61,385 bases of DNA from an uncultured Actinomycetes bacterium (GTDB lineage: Bacteria; Actinomycetota; Geothermincolia; Fen-727; JACVIW01): NCBI GenBank assembly GCA_937127245.1, contig CAKZLU010000046.1, forward strand, positions 1-61,385, read 5' to 3'. Positions 36,523 to 44,892 of this stretch are shown here, in pieces. Both the position numbers and the translations under genes were made by a program. The notes under the pieces are model-generated. The model saw only the letters and a program-made list of their open reading frames with translations, did not search any database and was not told where the DNA came from. How positions within the stretch are numbered: the stretch's first letter is position 1; the number at the start of each line of letters is the position of its first letter.

Positions 36523-37287
36523 TATTACGGGCTCTTCATACATTTTGCGCCACTGGATTCCGTCATGGGAATGCAGGGCGAGGATTGCTGACCTTGTCCC
36601 CCCTTCTTCGTCGGAATATATACCGTTGTTAAAGCCGACAAAACCCTCGATTTGGGGAATTTGAATGACCTTGATTGCCCCGGCGCCGAGGTTTCGATAC
36701 GGTTCCGCCGGGCTGGGCGATATTATTGGTTGAGCGCTTTTCTCGTACGGTCCGTAGATATCGGGCGCTTTTGCAAGCCCGATGTGAAGCGGCTCGCAGA
36801 AACCGAGGTCGCGCAAGAAAACGAGCCCGGCGCTGTAATAGAGGAAATACATATCACCGTTCTTGATAAGACAGGGGTTCCCGCACGTATGCCCCAGACG
36901 CTTCTCCCAGGGAGTCTCGGCTTTCAGTATTATTTTTTTCTCGCTCCAGATTGACAGGTCTTTCGATGTGCGAATTACGATGTGAGATTTAAACATCGGT
37001 ATCTGGAATTCCTCGCACAAAAGGAAGTATGTTTCACCTTCCCGGTAAACATACGCGCGCATTCCGGGGAATACCCTTCGTATGCGCCTCCAGTTAATAC
37101 CGTCTCGGGAGGTGTAATGATGAATCGCCAAAATAGTATTTGCAAAAAGGTGCCAGGCACCGTCTGGGCTTTCATCGGGTGGCACGACCGACGGGTCCCC
37201 GAGTAGAATTCCTGGGAATGGAGGGTTTATGAGCGGGTTGGCGGGATAATCTTTCCAGTTCTTCAGTAAACCTTTTTTCTCTTTCAT
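36376..37287 (-). CDS. GH43-like five-bladed beta-propeller protein
   Basis: A cytosolic or secreted glycoside-hydrolase-like propeller. The segments LGDPSVVPPDESPDG and RVFPGMRAYVYREGETYFL, the blade GNPCLIKNGDMYFLYYSAG and VENEMWLYYNARSG match the GH43/GH32-like and glycosylinositol-type propeller family; the Asp in LGDPSV sits where the general base is found in GH43. Whether it is catalytic is not clear. No signal peptide is seen. I choose the ATG at 37287; the longer frame to 37341 begins at TTG without a site and adds MRWGGNNN-like residues. It converges on and overlaps the zinc-ribbon gene by 147 nt. It may process the glycan of the neighbouring module. Confidence 0.72.
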   Translation of the reverse strand: MKEKKGLLKNWKDYPANPLINPPFPGILLGDPSVVPPDESPDGAWHLFANTILAIHHYTSRDGINWRRIRRVFPGMRAYVYREGETYFLLCEEFQIPMFKSHIVIRTSKDLSIWSEKKIILKAETPWEKRLGHTCGNPCLIKNGDMYFLYYSAGLVFLRDLGFCEPLHIGLAKAPDIYGPYEKSAQPIISPSPAEPYRNLGAGAIKVIQIPQIEGFVGFNNGIYSDEEGGTRSAILALHSHDGIQWRKMYEEPVISPGGPAWKRALVYQLDVTRVENEMWLYYNARSGWRFGRECIGLATCSL

Positions 37288-37699
37288 GACGTAATAATAA
37301 CTCAAAAATCGAGGAAAATTATTATTCCCACCCCAACGCAAAGTTTAGTATCCTTTATCAAGTTTATCTTATAAGAGGGAAAGAGGGCGGCGTTGTTTTC
37401 GCCTCTTAAAGGGTCAACCGGGGGAGAGTCCTCGATTTGTGCGAATGTGGCATGTTGCGATATCATCATACTCCCTGACATGAAGAAAATGGTCGCAGGG
37501 CTGCGCTGGCGCCGTGATTCTATACTCTCGCCTTCAGGGGCTGGTGGTGGTTAAAATTCGTCATCGGTGTTTGAAAAGCGTTTCAAGCGCGCAAAGCGCT
37601 TTTATCAAAATAGATATCAATATTTGACTGGTCAGTTCTGATAGGTTATAAAAATCAAGAGCGTAGGTGGCTCAACGGCTAACAAAGGGGGTATGAGCC
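37288..37699. other. Intergenic region left of the 23-residue repeat gene
   Basis: 412 bp. A hairpin of six base pairs (AAGCGC, five-base loop, GCGCTT) followed by TTTT lies near 37586-37606 on the plus strand and looks like a weak terminator. The region just before the gene at 37700 has AAAGGGGG (37684-37691), which serves as its ribosome site. No riboswitch or small gene was recognised. Confidence 0.35.
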
Positions 37700-38083
37700 T
37701 TGTCGTTAATGAGAACCCTCGGCAGGATGAGCGGAAAAATCGGCAGCAACAAGGAGTTTATCGCTGGAGTAATGGAAGGCATTGACCCGCGCGTTCTCGG
37801 GGAGGTCATAAACGAGAACACAGCCTTCATAGGGGAACTTACGAGAAATCTCGATGCCAAAGCGATTGCTGAGTCTGTGAACGAGACCGTGGATTTCATG
37901 GCTGAACTCGTGAAGTATCTCGATCCCAAGGCTGTTGCTGAGGTAATGAATAGGAATGAGAGGATAATCCCTCGGTTCGTTGAGCACATAAACCCGAATG
38001 TTTTCACCAGGAGTGCGGGTTCTGTCTTCACGAAGCTAAGGTACGCTACCTACAGACCCCCGATGTTCCAGAAGACCTCATAG
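37700..38083 (+). CDS. Small protein of four ~23-residue helical repeats
   Basis: I do not recognise a family. The 127-residue product has four imperfect repeats of about 23 residues in positions 20-108: FIAGVMEGIDPRVLGEVINE, FIGELTRNLDAKAIAESVNE, FMAELVKYLDPKAVAEVMNR, and a degenerate fourth IIPRFVEHINPNVFTR. Each looks like helix-turn-helix (LDPKAVAE in the turn). The N-terminus is basic (MRTLGRMSGKIG). It begins at TTG (37700) eight nt after AAAGGGGG; an ATG three codons on is possible. No membrane segment or signal is seen. It could be a small scaffold or membrane-surface binding protein. Confidence 0.7.
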   Translation: MSLMRTLGRMSGKIGSNKEFIAGVMEGIDPRVLGEVINENTAFIGELTRNLDAKAIAESVNETVDFMAELVKYLDPKAVAEVMNRNERIIPRFVEHINPNVFTRSAGSVFTKLRYATYRPPMFQKTS

Positions 38084-38276
38084 CGTAGACACACTGTGAT
38101 TCCTCGCGGAGCGTAACGGTCCTTGGACCAGTGGAGTGCAGGTTTCCTCTAACGCCGGTTTGTGGCGTGAACATGAGCTTGACATGCGGAGCGAATTCCA
38201 GTCATTATGACCTCCTCGAATGTGGGGGATTCGTTTGAGGCTCATCTTTTGATTTTTCTGACATCGTCCTCCCGCT

Positions 38277-40496
38277 TCAAGTGCGTCGATTGGACCTCGA
38301 AACCCAGATCGGTCCCGCCCAACCCATGGATTCATCGGACTGGATAACCCTCAGATAATAAAATGAGTCACTTGAAAACCCGCGGTCCCTGAAAGTGAAG
38401 TCAGCGAAAGCGCCCGTATCCTCGAGGAAGTAGATAGTCGAATAGTCATTCCCGTCAAATTTCACAACCTCGACAAGCGCAAGCGGCGATGTCCCCGCAA
38501 TACGAGCTCTTATCTCAGGCGGACCGTCGGAGGTAATCTCGGAGCCCTGGGGATATCCGTTTACCACCAGTTCGATGATAATCCGTTCCCCTGTGGTTGC
38601 TATTATTCTTCTTTGGTAGATCGCATCCCAGACCGACTCACGCGTTAGCGAAGCGCAATATACCCCGGTTAGCCCCCCGTTATAGGTCACGCCAATCCCT
38701 TTTCTGGGGTCGGCGCCCACCTGGTGGTCATCGCTTCCGGCGCAAAGACCGAGCTTATTGCCCCGGGCGAGCGCGTCCCTTACGTAACTGCCGGATGTTG
38801 GCCCCGCGTATTCCTCTCTTAAGAACGCCCGGTAAATCTTTCCGCGAATTCCCTCTATGAGCGTCGCGTGGCTTATGGGCTTAGGGCATCCGTAATATTC
38901 AGAGCATCCATGCGTTGAGTAAACTTCAACGAGACGCTGGTTTTCAAATTCGGGACTGCCCCAGTCGAAAAACATCTCGCCGAGATGGGTCTTCCATGCG
39001 GGATGATGAGGAACGGCAATGACTCTTTTTCCTTTCAGGGCGGTAAGAATTTTTTCCGGCGTGTCAAAACGCCTGTCTTTGTGAGAGAGAAGGACCGGGA
39101 GTTCCCCCGGACCGAATATGATGGTTCTGTGCCCGCGGTGGTGGTGCGTCCATTCATATGCCGGAAAAGTGACGAAATGTCCGGGGACGTAATAGCGGTT
39201 TGCTTCGGCGACCATTAACTCGAATTCTTCTTTGGTTCTCGAGCGCTCTTCACCGAGACTCCAAATATCGTGGTCCGGCACAGCAGCAAAATCCCTGCCG
39301 AGTTCGCCTGCCGCCTTTTCGTACAAATAGGCGGGTTCCATCGTTCCGTCAGATATTATGGAGTGAGTGTGTAGGTCGCCCCAAAGGAGAAGATTTCCAC
39401 CAGCGCCGCACTCAATCGGGTTGCTTTCTCCCAAAAGCGTTCTCGATTCGTCCCGGGCTCTTATCTTTAAAATTCCCGCCTTCGAGCATACGCATTCTAT
39501 TCGGGCGAAGCACTCTCCTTCAGCGAGCCGGACCACTTCCGGGGCGGAGATTCCTTCATCGGGGAAGATGCGCAGTTTTCCTGAATAATGAGTTGTCGAA
39601 AACCCATGCTCATCCACGCATCTGATGACGACTCTGAATCTTTTGTTCATAAAAACCCTCGACGGGGCGATTATTTCGAGACGCGCCGGCTCGCCGCCAG
39701 TTGCTCGGAGCGTGGGCACTGACTCTGCGATATGGAATTTGCCGGAGCCTGTTCTGTCTATTTCAACCGCAAAATCAGTTTCAATCGGGGCGGCAGGCGG
39801 CGTAAGTCTGGCGCCCTCCCCGATCACGAACTCAACAGTGTCTCCTTTGACTATTTCTTCGTCCACGAATCTTACGGTAAGTCCCGCTGAGTCGAGGAAC
39901 GCATCCTTGGGGTTGAGGGGTTCGAGCTTGAATCCAAGTTTCTGAATAAACTTTCTCTTGAGCCACCTTACAAGCGTCTTTCGATAGGCATTGTTCTGGA
40001 TCTCTATGGAGATTTTCTCCGGACAGACCTTCGTCCCGTTTTTCCAGATGCGGACGGCAGCATAGTTAGGGCGGTCTTTTTTCTTCCTTTGAATCTCTCC
40101 CCATCCCGCCGCCCATTGAAGCGCGAGTTTCCACCTGCCGTCGGGAAGCTTCAAGACCCTTCCCGGTCTTATCCGCAGCGCGCCCCCGCGGGATATGAAC
40201 CCCTCTTTGAGTTCGAAGGTGATTCGCACGGGGCAAGGCGCGCCTTTCGCCGTTATAGAATCCGGTTCAATAACCGTGTTCGCGCCCTTGTCGGGCGGTA
40301 GAGCTTCCTGCGGTTTCGCTTTCAGGATAGGGCGTACCAAAAACAAAAAATAGAAAAAAAGCAGTAGGGGAAATGTAAGCACTATTCCAGCGGGTATCGC
40401 AAGAAACAGCAGGGGATTTCTCTTGACCGCGCTTGACAATTTTCCAATCATGCCCAAAAAAGCTTTGGCGCGATTTTCCTTCCGGGTCTTAACCAT
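38277..40496 (-). CDS. Membrane-anchored PHP-domain phosphoesterase (DUF3604-like)
   Basis: A protein of about 739 residues. A basic N-terminus and a transmembrane segment (about residues 28-55) are followed by extracytoplasmic beta-rich domains (about 80-370), then a PHP metal-dependent phosphoesterase domain: GDLHTHSIISDG, AAVPDHDIWSL, WTHHHRGHRTIIFG, AVPHHPAWKTHLGE and LCAGSDDHQVGADP hold the metal-binding His/Asp residues. A C-terminal Ig-like region follows (IRARIAGTSPLALVEVVKFD). The orientation places the catalytic part outside the membrane. Such proteins are often found with envelope glycan genes; the substrate is unknown. The ATG at 40496 has GAGAGAAAAG upstream and is preferred over the TTG at 40511. 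Confidence 0.8.
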   Translation of the reverse strand: MVKTRKENRAKAFLGMIGKLSSAVKRNPLLFLAIPAGIVLTFPLLLFFYFLFLVRPILKAKPQEALPPDKGANTVIEPDSITAKGAPCPVRITFELKEGFISRGGALRIRPGRVLKLPDGRWKLALQWAAGWGEIQRKKKDRPNYAAVRIWKNGTKVCPEKISIEIQNNAYRKTLVRWLKRKFIQKLGFKLEPLNPKDAFLDSAGLTVRFVDEEIVKGDTVEFVIGEGARLTPPAAPIETDFAVEIDRTGSGKFHIAESVPTLRATGGEPARLEIIAPSRVFMNKRFRVVIRCVDEHGFSTTHYSGKLRIFPDEGISAPEVVRLAEGECFARIECVCSKAGILKIRARDESRTLLGESNPIECGAGGNLLLWGDLHTHSIISDGTMEPAYLYEKAAGELGRDFAAVPDHDIWSLGEERSRTKEEFELMVAEANRYYVPGHFVTFPAYEWTHHHRGHRTIIFGPGELPVLLSHKDRRFDTPEKILTALKGKRVIAVPHHPAWKTHLGEMFFDWGSPEFENQRLVEVYSTHGCSEYYGCPKPISHATLIEGIRGKIYRAFLREEYAGPTSGSYVRDALARGNKLGLCAGSDDHQVGADPRKGIGVTYNGGLTGVYCASLTRESVWDAIYQRRIIATTGERIIIELVVNGYPQGSEITSDGPPEIRARIAGTSPLALVEVVKFDGNDYSTIYFLEDTGAFADFTFRDRGFSSDSFYYLRVIQSDESMGWAGPIWVSRSNRRT

Positions 40497-40706
40497 ATTC
40501 TTTTCTCTCAACCGAAATCCTGCCCTCTTATAGCTCTTATAAAACTCCGGACTATTGCATTGCTTGTTCGCAATATTCGCGTTTCGGCGTTATAGCATAT
40601 CATCTTTTCGCCGCATTGCCAGATAAGTTGAGGAAGTCTGATGCAGGATGGCTTCTGATATGATAGGAGTGGTGATTGAGATAATGGATGTCGAAATATT
40701 CTTTAG

Positions 40707-40910
40707 GTGGAACGCAGACAGATTATTGAAGATATTGAAGACTGGGGGGCATGCGAACTTACTTGTATGCGGGCAAGAACTTTTTGCGCAAGGCTTGTTT
40801 GGGTTTGCTGTGGAATCATGACAGGGGAGGATTTCCTCGAGAGGTTCAAGTCCAAGGCGCACTCCCAGAGATTAAAAGAGATAATAAAGGAGCCCGCTGA
40901 AACGGAATGA
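40707..40910 (+). CDS. Possible small protein coupled to the following gene
   Basis: A 67-codon frame beginning at GTG (40707), or a 30-codon frame from the ATG at 40818 (MTGEDFLERFKSKAHSQRLK...), that ends in a 4-nt ATGA overlap with the ATG of the 585-residue protein. The overlap and the helical, charged C-terminal end (KSKAHSQRLKEIIKEPAETE) argue for a real coupled small protein; the N-terminal part is Cys-rich and unconvincing. No ribosome site is strong. Tentative. Confidence 0.35.
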   Translation: MERRQIIEDIEDWGACELTCMRARTFCARLVWVCCGIMTGEDFLERFKSKAHSQRLKEIIKEPAETE

Positions 40911-42664
40911 AGAGGATTTTTTGGAGAAGAAAGAAACGAAGCGATAACGGCGGAGAGCCCTCGCCTCCGCCTGAGGTTTCGGGCGTCGAGGTTTACGTTG
41001 TTGCCGATGAAGAGCGCTCTTCGAGAGAAAAGGTCCCCGATTCAAAAGCCGCCGAAGCCATCCCCTTCCTTGATGAGTTCGAGGAGGGCAAACAGGCCGA
41101 AAAGGAGGCCGAAACTGTCTTTGAGCCTTCCTCTTTGGGAAAGCACTTGATTGGTCAGGAAGAAGGCGTGGGCGCCCATGGGGATAGCGTTCGCGAGGAT
41201 GTAAACGAGGGCATGCCCTCCTTTCCGAAAGGTGAGGTTATTCCACAAGGGGATGAGCGGCCGAGAAATTCTCGGAAAGAACCTGCTTTCGAGCAAGAGG
41301 ACAGAGCGAAACAATTAACCACTCCCAGCGGGAACGAGGGCGCTGAGAGAAAAACATCCCCGGAGGAAGAATTCGAACAACCCGAGGGCGAAAAGCCAGA
41401 GGCGCCGGGCGGCGCTGCGCCTGAAGGAGGTCCCGCGGGATATTACTATCCTTTCCCGTACCCGCCCTACTCCCAGCCCCCTTACGCTCATCCCTATTAT
41501 CAGGGGATGTTCTCCCCTCCGCCCGGAGGAAAGCGTGGCAAATCAAGGCGCCGGGCGGGAGAGAAGCCGAATTTTCCGGCATGGGGCGTTCCCTGGTGGC
41601 TGCCTCCCGTAATGCCTCCGGTCATATATCCAACCTATCCTCCTCAGGTGGAACCTGCCCAGGGTCCCTCGGCTTTTTTCGCCATACCTGAAGAGCACAT
41701 TTCACCTGAGGGTTTTCAGAAATTAGCCCGAGGAGAAGGAGAGAGCAGGAGGGTTGACCTTAAATGGTTGTTCGGGGTTACCGCCGCACTGATTCTGTTT
41801 GTGGCTTTGGTTGTTTCTTCTCTTTTCATCGTGACCGTGCCTAAGAACGCTAAGAGGATAACCGCCGGGATACTCAGAGACGCTTCACTTGTCCGCGAGG
41901 CGATTGACGAGAATTATTACGAGCTGCGCAGCAAGGCTAAAAGAAAGCCCCAGACAAGTTTCTTGATCCCGGATGTCGGGATTGACATCTTCCTCAAAGG
42001 TAGGGACATTCAAGCGCTCGATTCCGAGGATCTCACCGAGAAAGTAATAACTCTTATGTCTAAAAGCCTATATTCTGAAGGTTATTCCGCGGATATTCCG
42101 CTTAAAACGCCGAGGGGGGCCGGGGAGGAGCGCGCAAAGGCGATTTGCACCACCATGATGTCTTCTTTGAACAACGATTTTCACGGAAGGACGCTCATAC
42201 CTCTTGTGGTAATAGCCTGCGTCGCAATCGCGATGACCGCGCTTTCTCTGGCTTTTTCCGTTGGATGGGGTCGAGTGATAACCGCCGCGCTGATTTTCCT
42301 TTGCGCTTCTTTCCCGGTGTCATTTCTTGCGCGATTCTTTTCAGAGTTTGTCCTGACCGGTGGCGGGGGAACATATAAGGATGCGGCTTCCGGTATGTTA
42401 AGAACGGCGATTTCCTCATCCGTTTATGTTTTCGACGCAGTTTTGGGCGCCGGCGCGCTGCTGCTTTTTATAGGGGTAATTGGCGCGGTAGTCTCGCGGA
42501 AAAGAATGGAAAGGGTTCCTCCTTTCCTCGAGCTCAAAACGGGAGCTGAGCTAACCGAACAGGTTTTTCCGGGGGCTCCACTGCAGGATGTGGAATCTGA
42601 AAATTTGCCGGGTCTTGAAGGTTTTGAAGAGGAAAAACCGGGAGAAGACACTCCCGGTTTATAA
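40907..42664 (+). CDS. Low-complexity membrane protein, unknown function
   Basis: I do not recognise a family. The 585-residue protein has a long disordered charged N-terminal part (about residues 1-190: Glu, Lys, Pro, Ser, Gly), a Tyr/Pro-rich block (YYYPFPYPPYSQPPYAHPYYQG-like, about 180-205), then a first transmembrane helix (about 285-310), an extracytoplasmic region of about 95 residues, and three or more helices (about 430-545), with a short cytosolic tail. The architecture (disordered cytosolic arm on a multi-pass anchor) is unusual. It ends at a TAA that lies inside a perfect hairpin used on the other strand as a terminator. The upstream small frame overlaps its start. Confidence 0.75.
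   Translation: MKRIFWRRKKRSDNGGEPSPPPEVSGVEVYVVADEERSSREKVPDSKAAEAIPFLDEFEEGKQAEKEAETVFEPSSLGKHLIGQEEGVGAHGDSVREDVNEGMPSFPKGEVIPQGDERPRNSRKEPAFEQEDRAKQLTTPSGNEGAERKTSPEEEFEQPEGEKPEAPGGAAPEGGPAGYYYPFPYPPYSQPPYAHPYYQGMFSPPPGGKRGKSRRRAGEKPNFPAWGVPWWLPPVMPPVIYPTYPPQVEPAQGPSAFFAIPEEHISPEGFQKLARGEGESRRVDLKWLFGVTAALILFVALVVSSLFIVTVPKNAKRITAGILRDASLVREAIDENYYELRSKAKRKPQTSFLIPDVGIDIFLKGRDIQALDSEDLTEKVITLMSKSLYSEGYSADIPLKTPRGAGEERAKAICTTMMSSLNNDFHGRTLIPLVVIACVAIAMTALSLAFSVGWGRVITAALIFLCASFPVSFLARFFSEFVLTGGGGTYKDAASGMLRTAISSSVYVFDAVLGAGALLLFIGVIGAVVSRKRMERVPPFLELKTGAELTEQVFPGAPLQDVESENLPGLEGFEEEKPGEDTPGL
42631..42660 (-). terminator. Intrinsic terminator for the phasin-like operon, inside the convergent gene's 3' end
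   Basis: A perfect 10-bp stem (42635-42644 with 42651-42660, six-base loop). Read on the minus strand it is followed by a run of T, as needed for a Rho-independent terminator; on the plus strand no T tract follows. It lies in the last codons of the plus-strand gene, about 115 bp past the phasin-like stop. Confidence 0.6.
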
Positions 42665-42773
42665 CCCTCTCATGAGAATTAAGGGTTGCCGTTCTTAGCT
42701 AAAACCGCCCGTTGGTTCAATACCTGACCCGTTGTTTTACCTTTTAACGGGCACGGCTTAACTGGTTCCTAAA

Positions 42774-43187
42774 CTATTTGGCTGATTTCTTCTTTGCGGG
42801 TTTCCGCGCTGCTGCTTTCGAGGCGGGCTTCTTCGCTGGTTTCTTTGAGGCAGCTTTTTCGCCGAAGAGCTTCTTCTCTACCGCCGAAAGTCTTGCCTCT
42901 AACCTCTCCACATCATTCTTGGTCACGATTCCCAGCGAATCGAGGGTTTCCCTTACTCTCTTGCCTATCGCCTCGACAAGGTCCTGCTGGTCTTTCTTTC
43001 CCTTGTTTATGAGTTCCTGTAAGGTTGCCTCGATTTTCTTATCTTGCGTCGCCGTCTTAACTTTAGAACGCGTGGAAGTGGCGATTTCACGCCCCTTCTT
43101 AATCATGTCCTCGGCCGTCTTGATAGAGTCATCGCGGACGGAAGCAGCAGCCCCGAGAACCAGAAACGGAATGTCGTTGATGTCCAT
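42774..43187 (-). CDS. Phasin-like protein (PHA granule/phasin superfamily) with Lys/Ala-rich tail
   Basis: A 137-residue helical protein. It begins MDINDIPFLVLGAAASVRDDS, followed by an amphipathic coiled-coil stretch (TATQDKKIEATLQELINKGKK), then LGIVTKNDVERLEARLSAVEKKL, which is the leucine-zipper-like stretch of the polyhydroxyalkanoate-granule phasin family. The C-terminal tail is AAKK-type low complexity (about residues 112-137), as in histone-like PhaF/PhaI proteins, and could bind DNA. It forms a tandem pair with the gene at 43228 (40-nt gap). No PHA synthase is in view, so a role in lipid or polymer granules is inference only. Confidence 0.78.
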   Translation of the reverse strand: MDINDIPFLVLGAAASVRDDSIKTAEDMIKKGREIATSTRSKVKTATQDKKIEATLQELINKGKKDQQDLVEAIGKRVRETLDSLGIVTKNDVERLEARLSAVEKKLFGEKAASKKPAKKPASKAAARKPAKKKSAK

Positions 43188-43227
43188 CGCTATACCTCAC
43201 TTATCCGAAACAATTCCAAGACGCCTA

Positions 43228-43536
43228 CTACTTCAATTTACTTTCAATACTTGCAAGTTTCTTTTCGAGCGCCCTGATGTCGTTTTTTGTCACCGCCCCC
43301 ATTGAATCGAGGACCCTGGTGACTTCTTTGCCGATTGCTGCCAGAAGCTCTTCTCTTTCTTTTCTTCCTCTTTCAACGAGATCTTTGACAGCCTTATCTG
43401 CTTGGGCTATCCCCTTGGCTCCTTTTCCAGTTCCTGACTTGCCTTTTTCCACAAGCTCATCAACAGTCTTCTTTGTCTCTTCCCTGATGGTGCTCATAGC
43501 GCCGAGAAGCAAATAAGGAAGATCTTTGGGCTCCAT
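43228..43536 (-). CDS. Phasin-like protein without basic tail, paralog of its neighbour
   Basis: A 102-residue protein that aligns with the N-terminal two thirds of the 137-residue protein next door: MEPKDLPYLLLGAMSTIREE versus MDINDIPFLVLGAAASVRDD, and MGAVTKNDIRALEKKLASIE versus LGIVTKNDVERLEARLSAVE. It lacks the Lys/Ala-rich tail. The two genes probably arose by tandem duplication and form one operon on the minus strand, this one first. A GGGGGTG site precedes its ATG. Confidence 0.78.
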   Translation of the reverse strand: MEPKDLPYLLLGAMSTIREETKKTVDELVEKGKSGTGKGAKGIAQADKAVKDLVERGRKEREELLAAIGKEVTRVLDSMGAVTKNDIRALEKKLASIESKLK

Positions 43537-43808
43537 TTCCGCACCCCCTTCCCTAAAAATTCAGTTGTTGCCAAATAAGAGGTAATGAAATTATATGCCC
43601 CTTTCTGCTGTTGTCAAATTCAGGGTAATTTGTACGGTTCGCTTTTATGTATGACCGGAAAAAGATAATCAGCGCTTTCAAAGGTGTTACCGGCTGAGAA
43701 TGCTTTTCGATAAGTTGTATAAGTGGGATAATACTTCTTGTGGCTGTTGGATAGGCTTTGGGGGTTATTGATCGTTGATTTGCGATATGAAACGGAGGCG
43801 ATGCTCAG

Positions 43809-43997
43809 GTGCCCGAGGCGAAGATGTCGAGAAGCGAAGCGGGAAGAAAAGGCGGGCTTAGCACTAAACAAAAGTACGGGGTTGAGTTCTACAGTAAAAT
43901 CGGAAGCATCGGCGGTAAGAAAGGCGGACTCACAACCAAGAAAAGATACGGTAGTGAGTTCTATCAGAAGATCGGGCGCAAGGGCGGAATGAAATGA
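43809..43997 (+). CDS. KGG-repeat stress peptide (GsiB-like)
   Basis: A 62-residue protein made of two copies of the KGG unit: GRKGGLSTKQKYGVEFYSKI and GKKGGLTTKKRYGSEFYQKI, ending GRKGGMK. Such proteins are stress-induced hydrophilins in bacilli and other bacteria and accumulate in dry or salt stress. The start is GTG (43809) with GGAGG about 10 nt upstream; the ATG at 43801 is in another frame. Highly basic and Gly-rich. An independent gene with about 40 nt to the next. Confidence 0.85.
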   Translation: MPEAKMSRSEAGRKGGLSTKQKYGVEFYSKIGSIGGKKGGLTTKKRYGSEFYQKIGRKGGMK

Positions 43998-44041
43998 TAA
44001 TAGGTCTTTAGAGCCCTGCCTCGCGACGGGAAGAGCGGCCG

Positions 44042-44524
44042 ATGCTTTCGAGCGTAGATGTTCATAACTTCTTACAAGAGCGCGACATACCTCATGAGAT
44101 CTTCAAGCTTCCCCAGCAATTAGTGAGTCTTGAGCGGGCTGCTGCCGCTCTCGGGCTCGAGCTTGACAAGATTGTCCGAAGCGAGGTTTTCAGGATCGAT
44201 GGTGAACCTGTCATGCTCATAATACCCGGCGACCGCTCGGTTGATTTTGAGAAGGTGCGTAGGGTAACGGGCTGCGAGGAGATTGAGGAATTAAGCCCCG
44301 AGGAACTAACCCGCCTAACCGGCTTTCTACCGAAGGCGCTTCCCCCGTTTCCAGTGAAGCTTCCTATGAGAACTTTCGTGGATTTCTATGTGCTGAGAGA
44401 AGACGTGGTGTATGCTGGCAGCGGCGACCAGGGTTCAATATTGAAGATAAGGTCATATGATCTTGTTAGAGCTGCCGCGGCGGATACAGTGGATATTACA
44501 AACATGAAAACAACCGAGGGATGA
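44042..44524 (+). CDS. YbaK/ProX-family aminoacyl-tRNA deacylase
   Basis: A 160-residue YbaK/EbsC-domain protein. Members remove wrongly attached amino acids (such as Cys or Ala) from tRNA in the cytosol. It shows IVRSEVFRIDGEPVMLIIPGD, MRTFVDFYVLREDVVYAGSGDQGSILKIRSYDL, both typical of the fold, with the Gly-rich GSGDQGS turn. The start ATG (44042) follows GGGAAGAG. Length is standard. It precedes tRNA-Leu by about 95 nt. Its exact substrate tRNA is not known from sequence. Confidence 0.85.
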   Translation: MLSSVDVHNFLQERDIPHEIFKLPQQLVSLERAAAALGLELDKIVRSEVFRIDGEPVMLIIPGDRSVDFEKVRRVTGCEEIEELSPEELTRLTGFLPKALPPFPVKLPMRTFVDFYVLREDVVYAGSGDQGSILKIRSYDLVRAAAADTVDITNMKTTEG

Positions 44525-44619
44525 AGGGATTAGTGAGGAGGTAGTCTGCCCGTATTTATGATATTTTCTTACATAAATTGTTAAAATTTGTTTGTGTTTG
44601 CAATCAATTACAGAAATTA

Positions 44620-44706
44620 GGGCGAGTGGTGGAACTGGCAGACACGCAGGGTTCAGGGTCCTGTGCCCGCAAGGGCTTGAGGGTTCGAATCCCTCCTCGC
44701 CCACCA
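44620..44706 (+). tRNA. tRNA-Leu (anticodon CAG), CCA encoded
   Basis: The acceptor stem GGGCGAG (44620-44626) pairs with CTCGCCC (44696-44702), followed by A and an encoded CCA. The anticodon loop TTCAGGG gives CAG; the long variable arm is the leucine type (TGCCCGCAAGGGCT), and GAGGG-TTCGAAT-CCCTC forms the T arm. No intron. Confidence 0.95.
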
Positions 44707-44892
44707 GTTTTTAAGCCCTCGGCGAGGTGCTTCGTTGTTGAATTCGCATCTGAACCGGGGGAGATTTTGTAGTAGTGACGGCCGCCTGATAAAATTTGCC
44801 CTTCGAGCGCCTGCGAAAGACGCGCTTGGAGTAAGTTTGTCAGGGGAAGCGTTTGTATCCGTGCGGATCATATATGACGGGGTTGATTTCTA

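Noticed and set aside
37660-37700. tRNA-like D-loop stretch (GGTGGCTCAACGGCTAA)
   Set aside because: No matching acceptor or T arm; not foldable to a cloverleaf.
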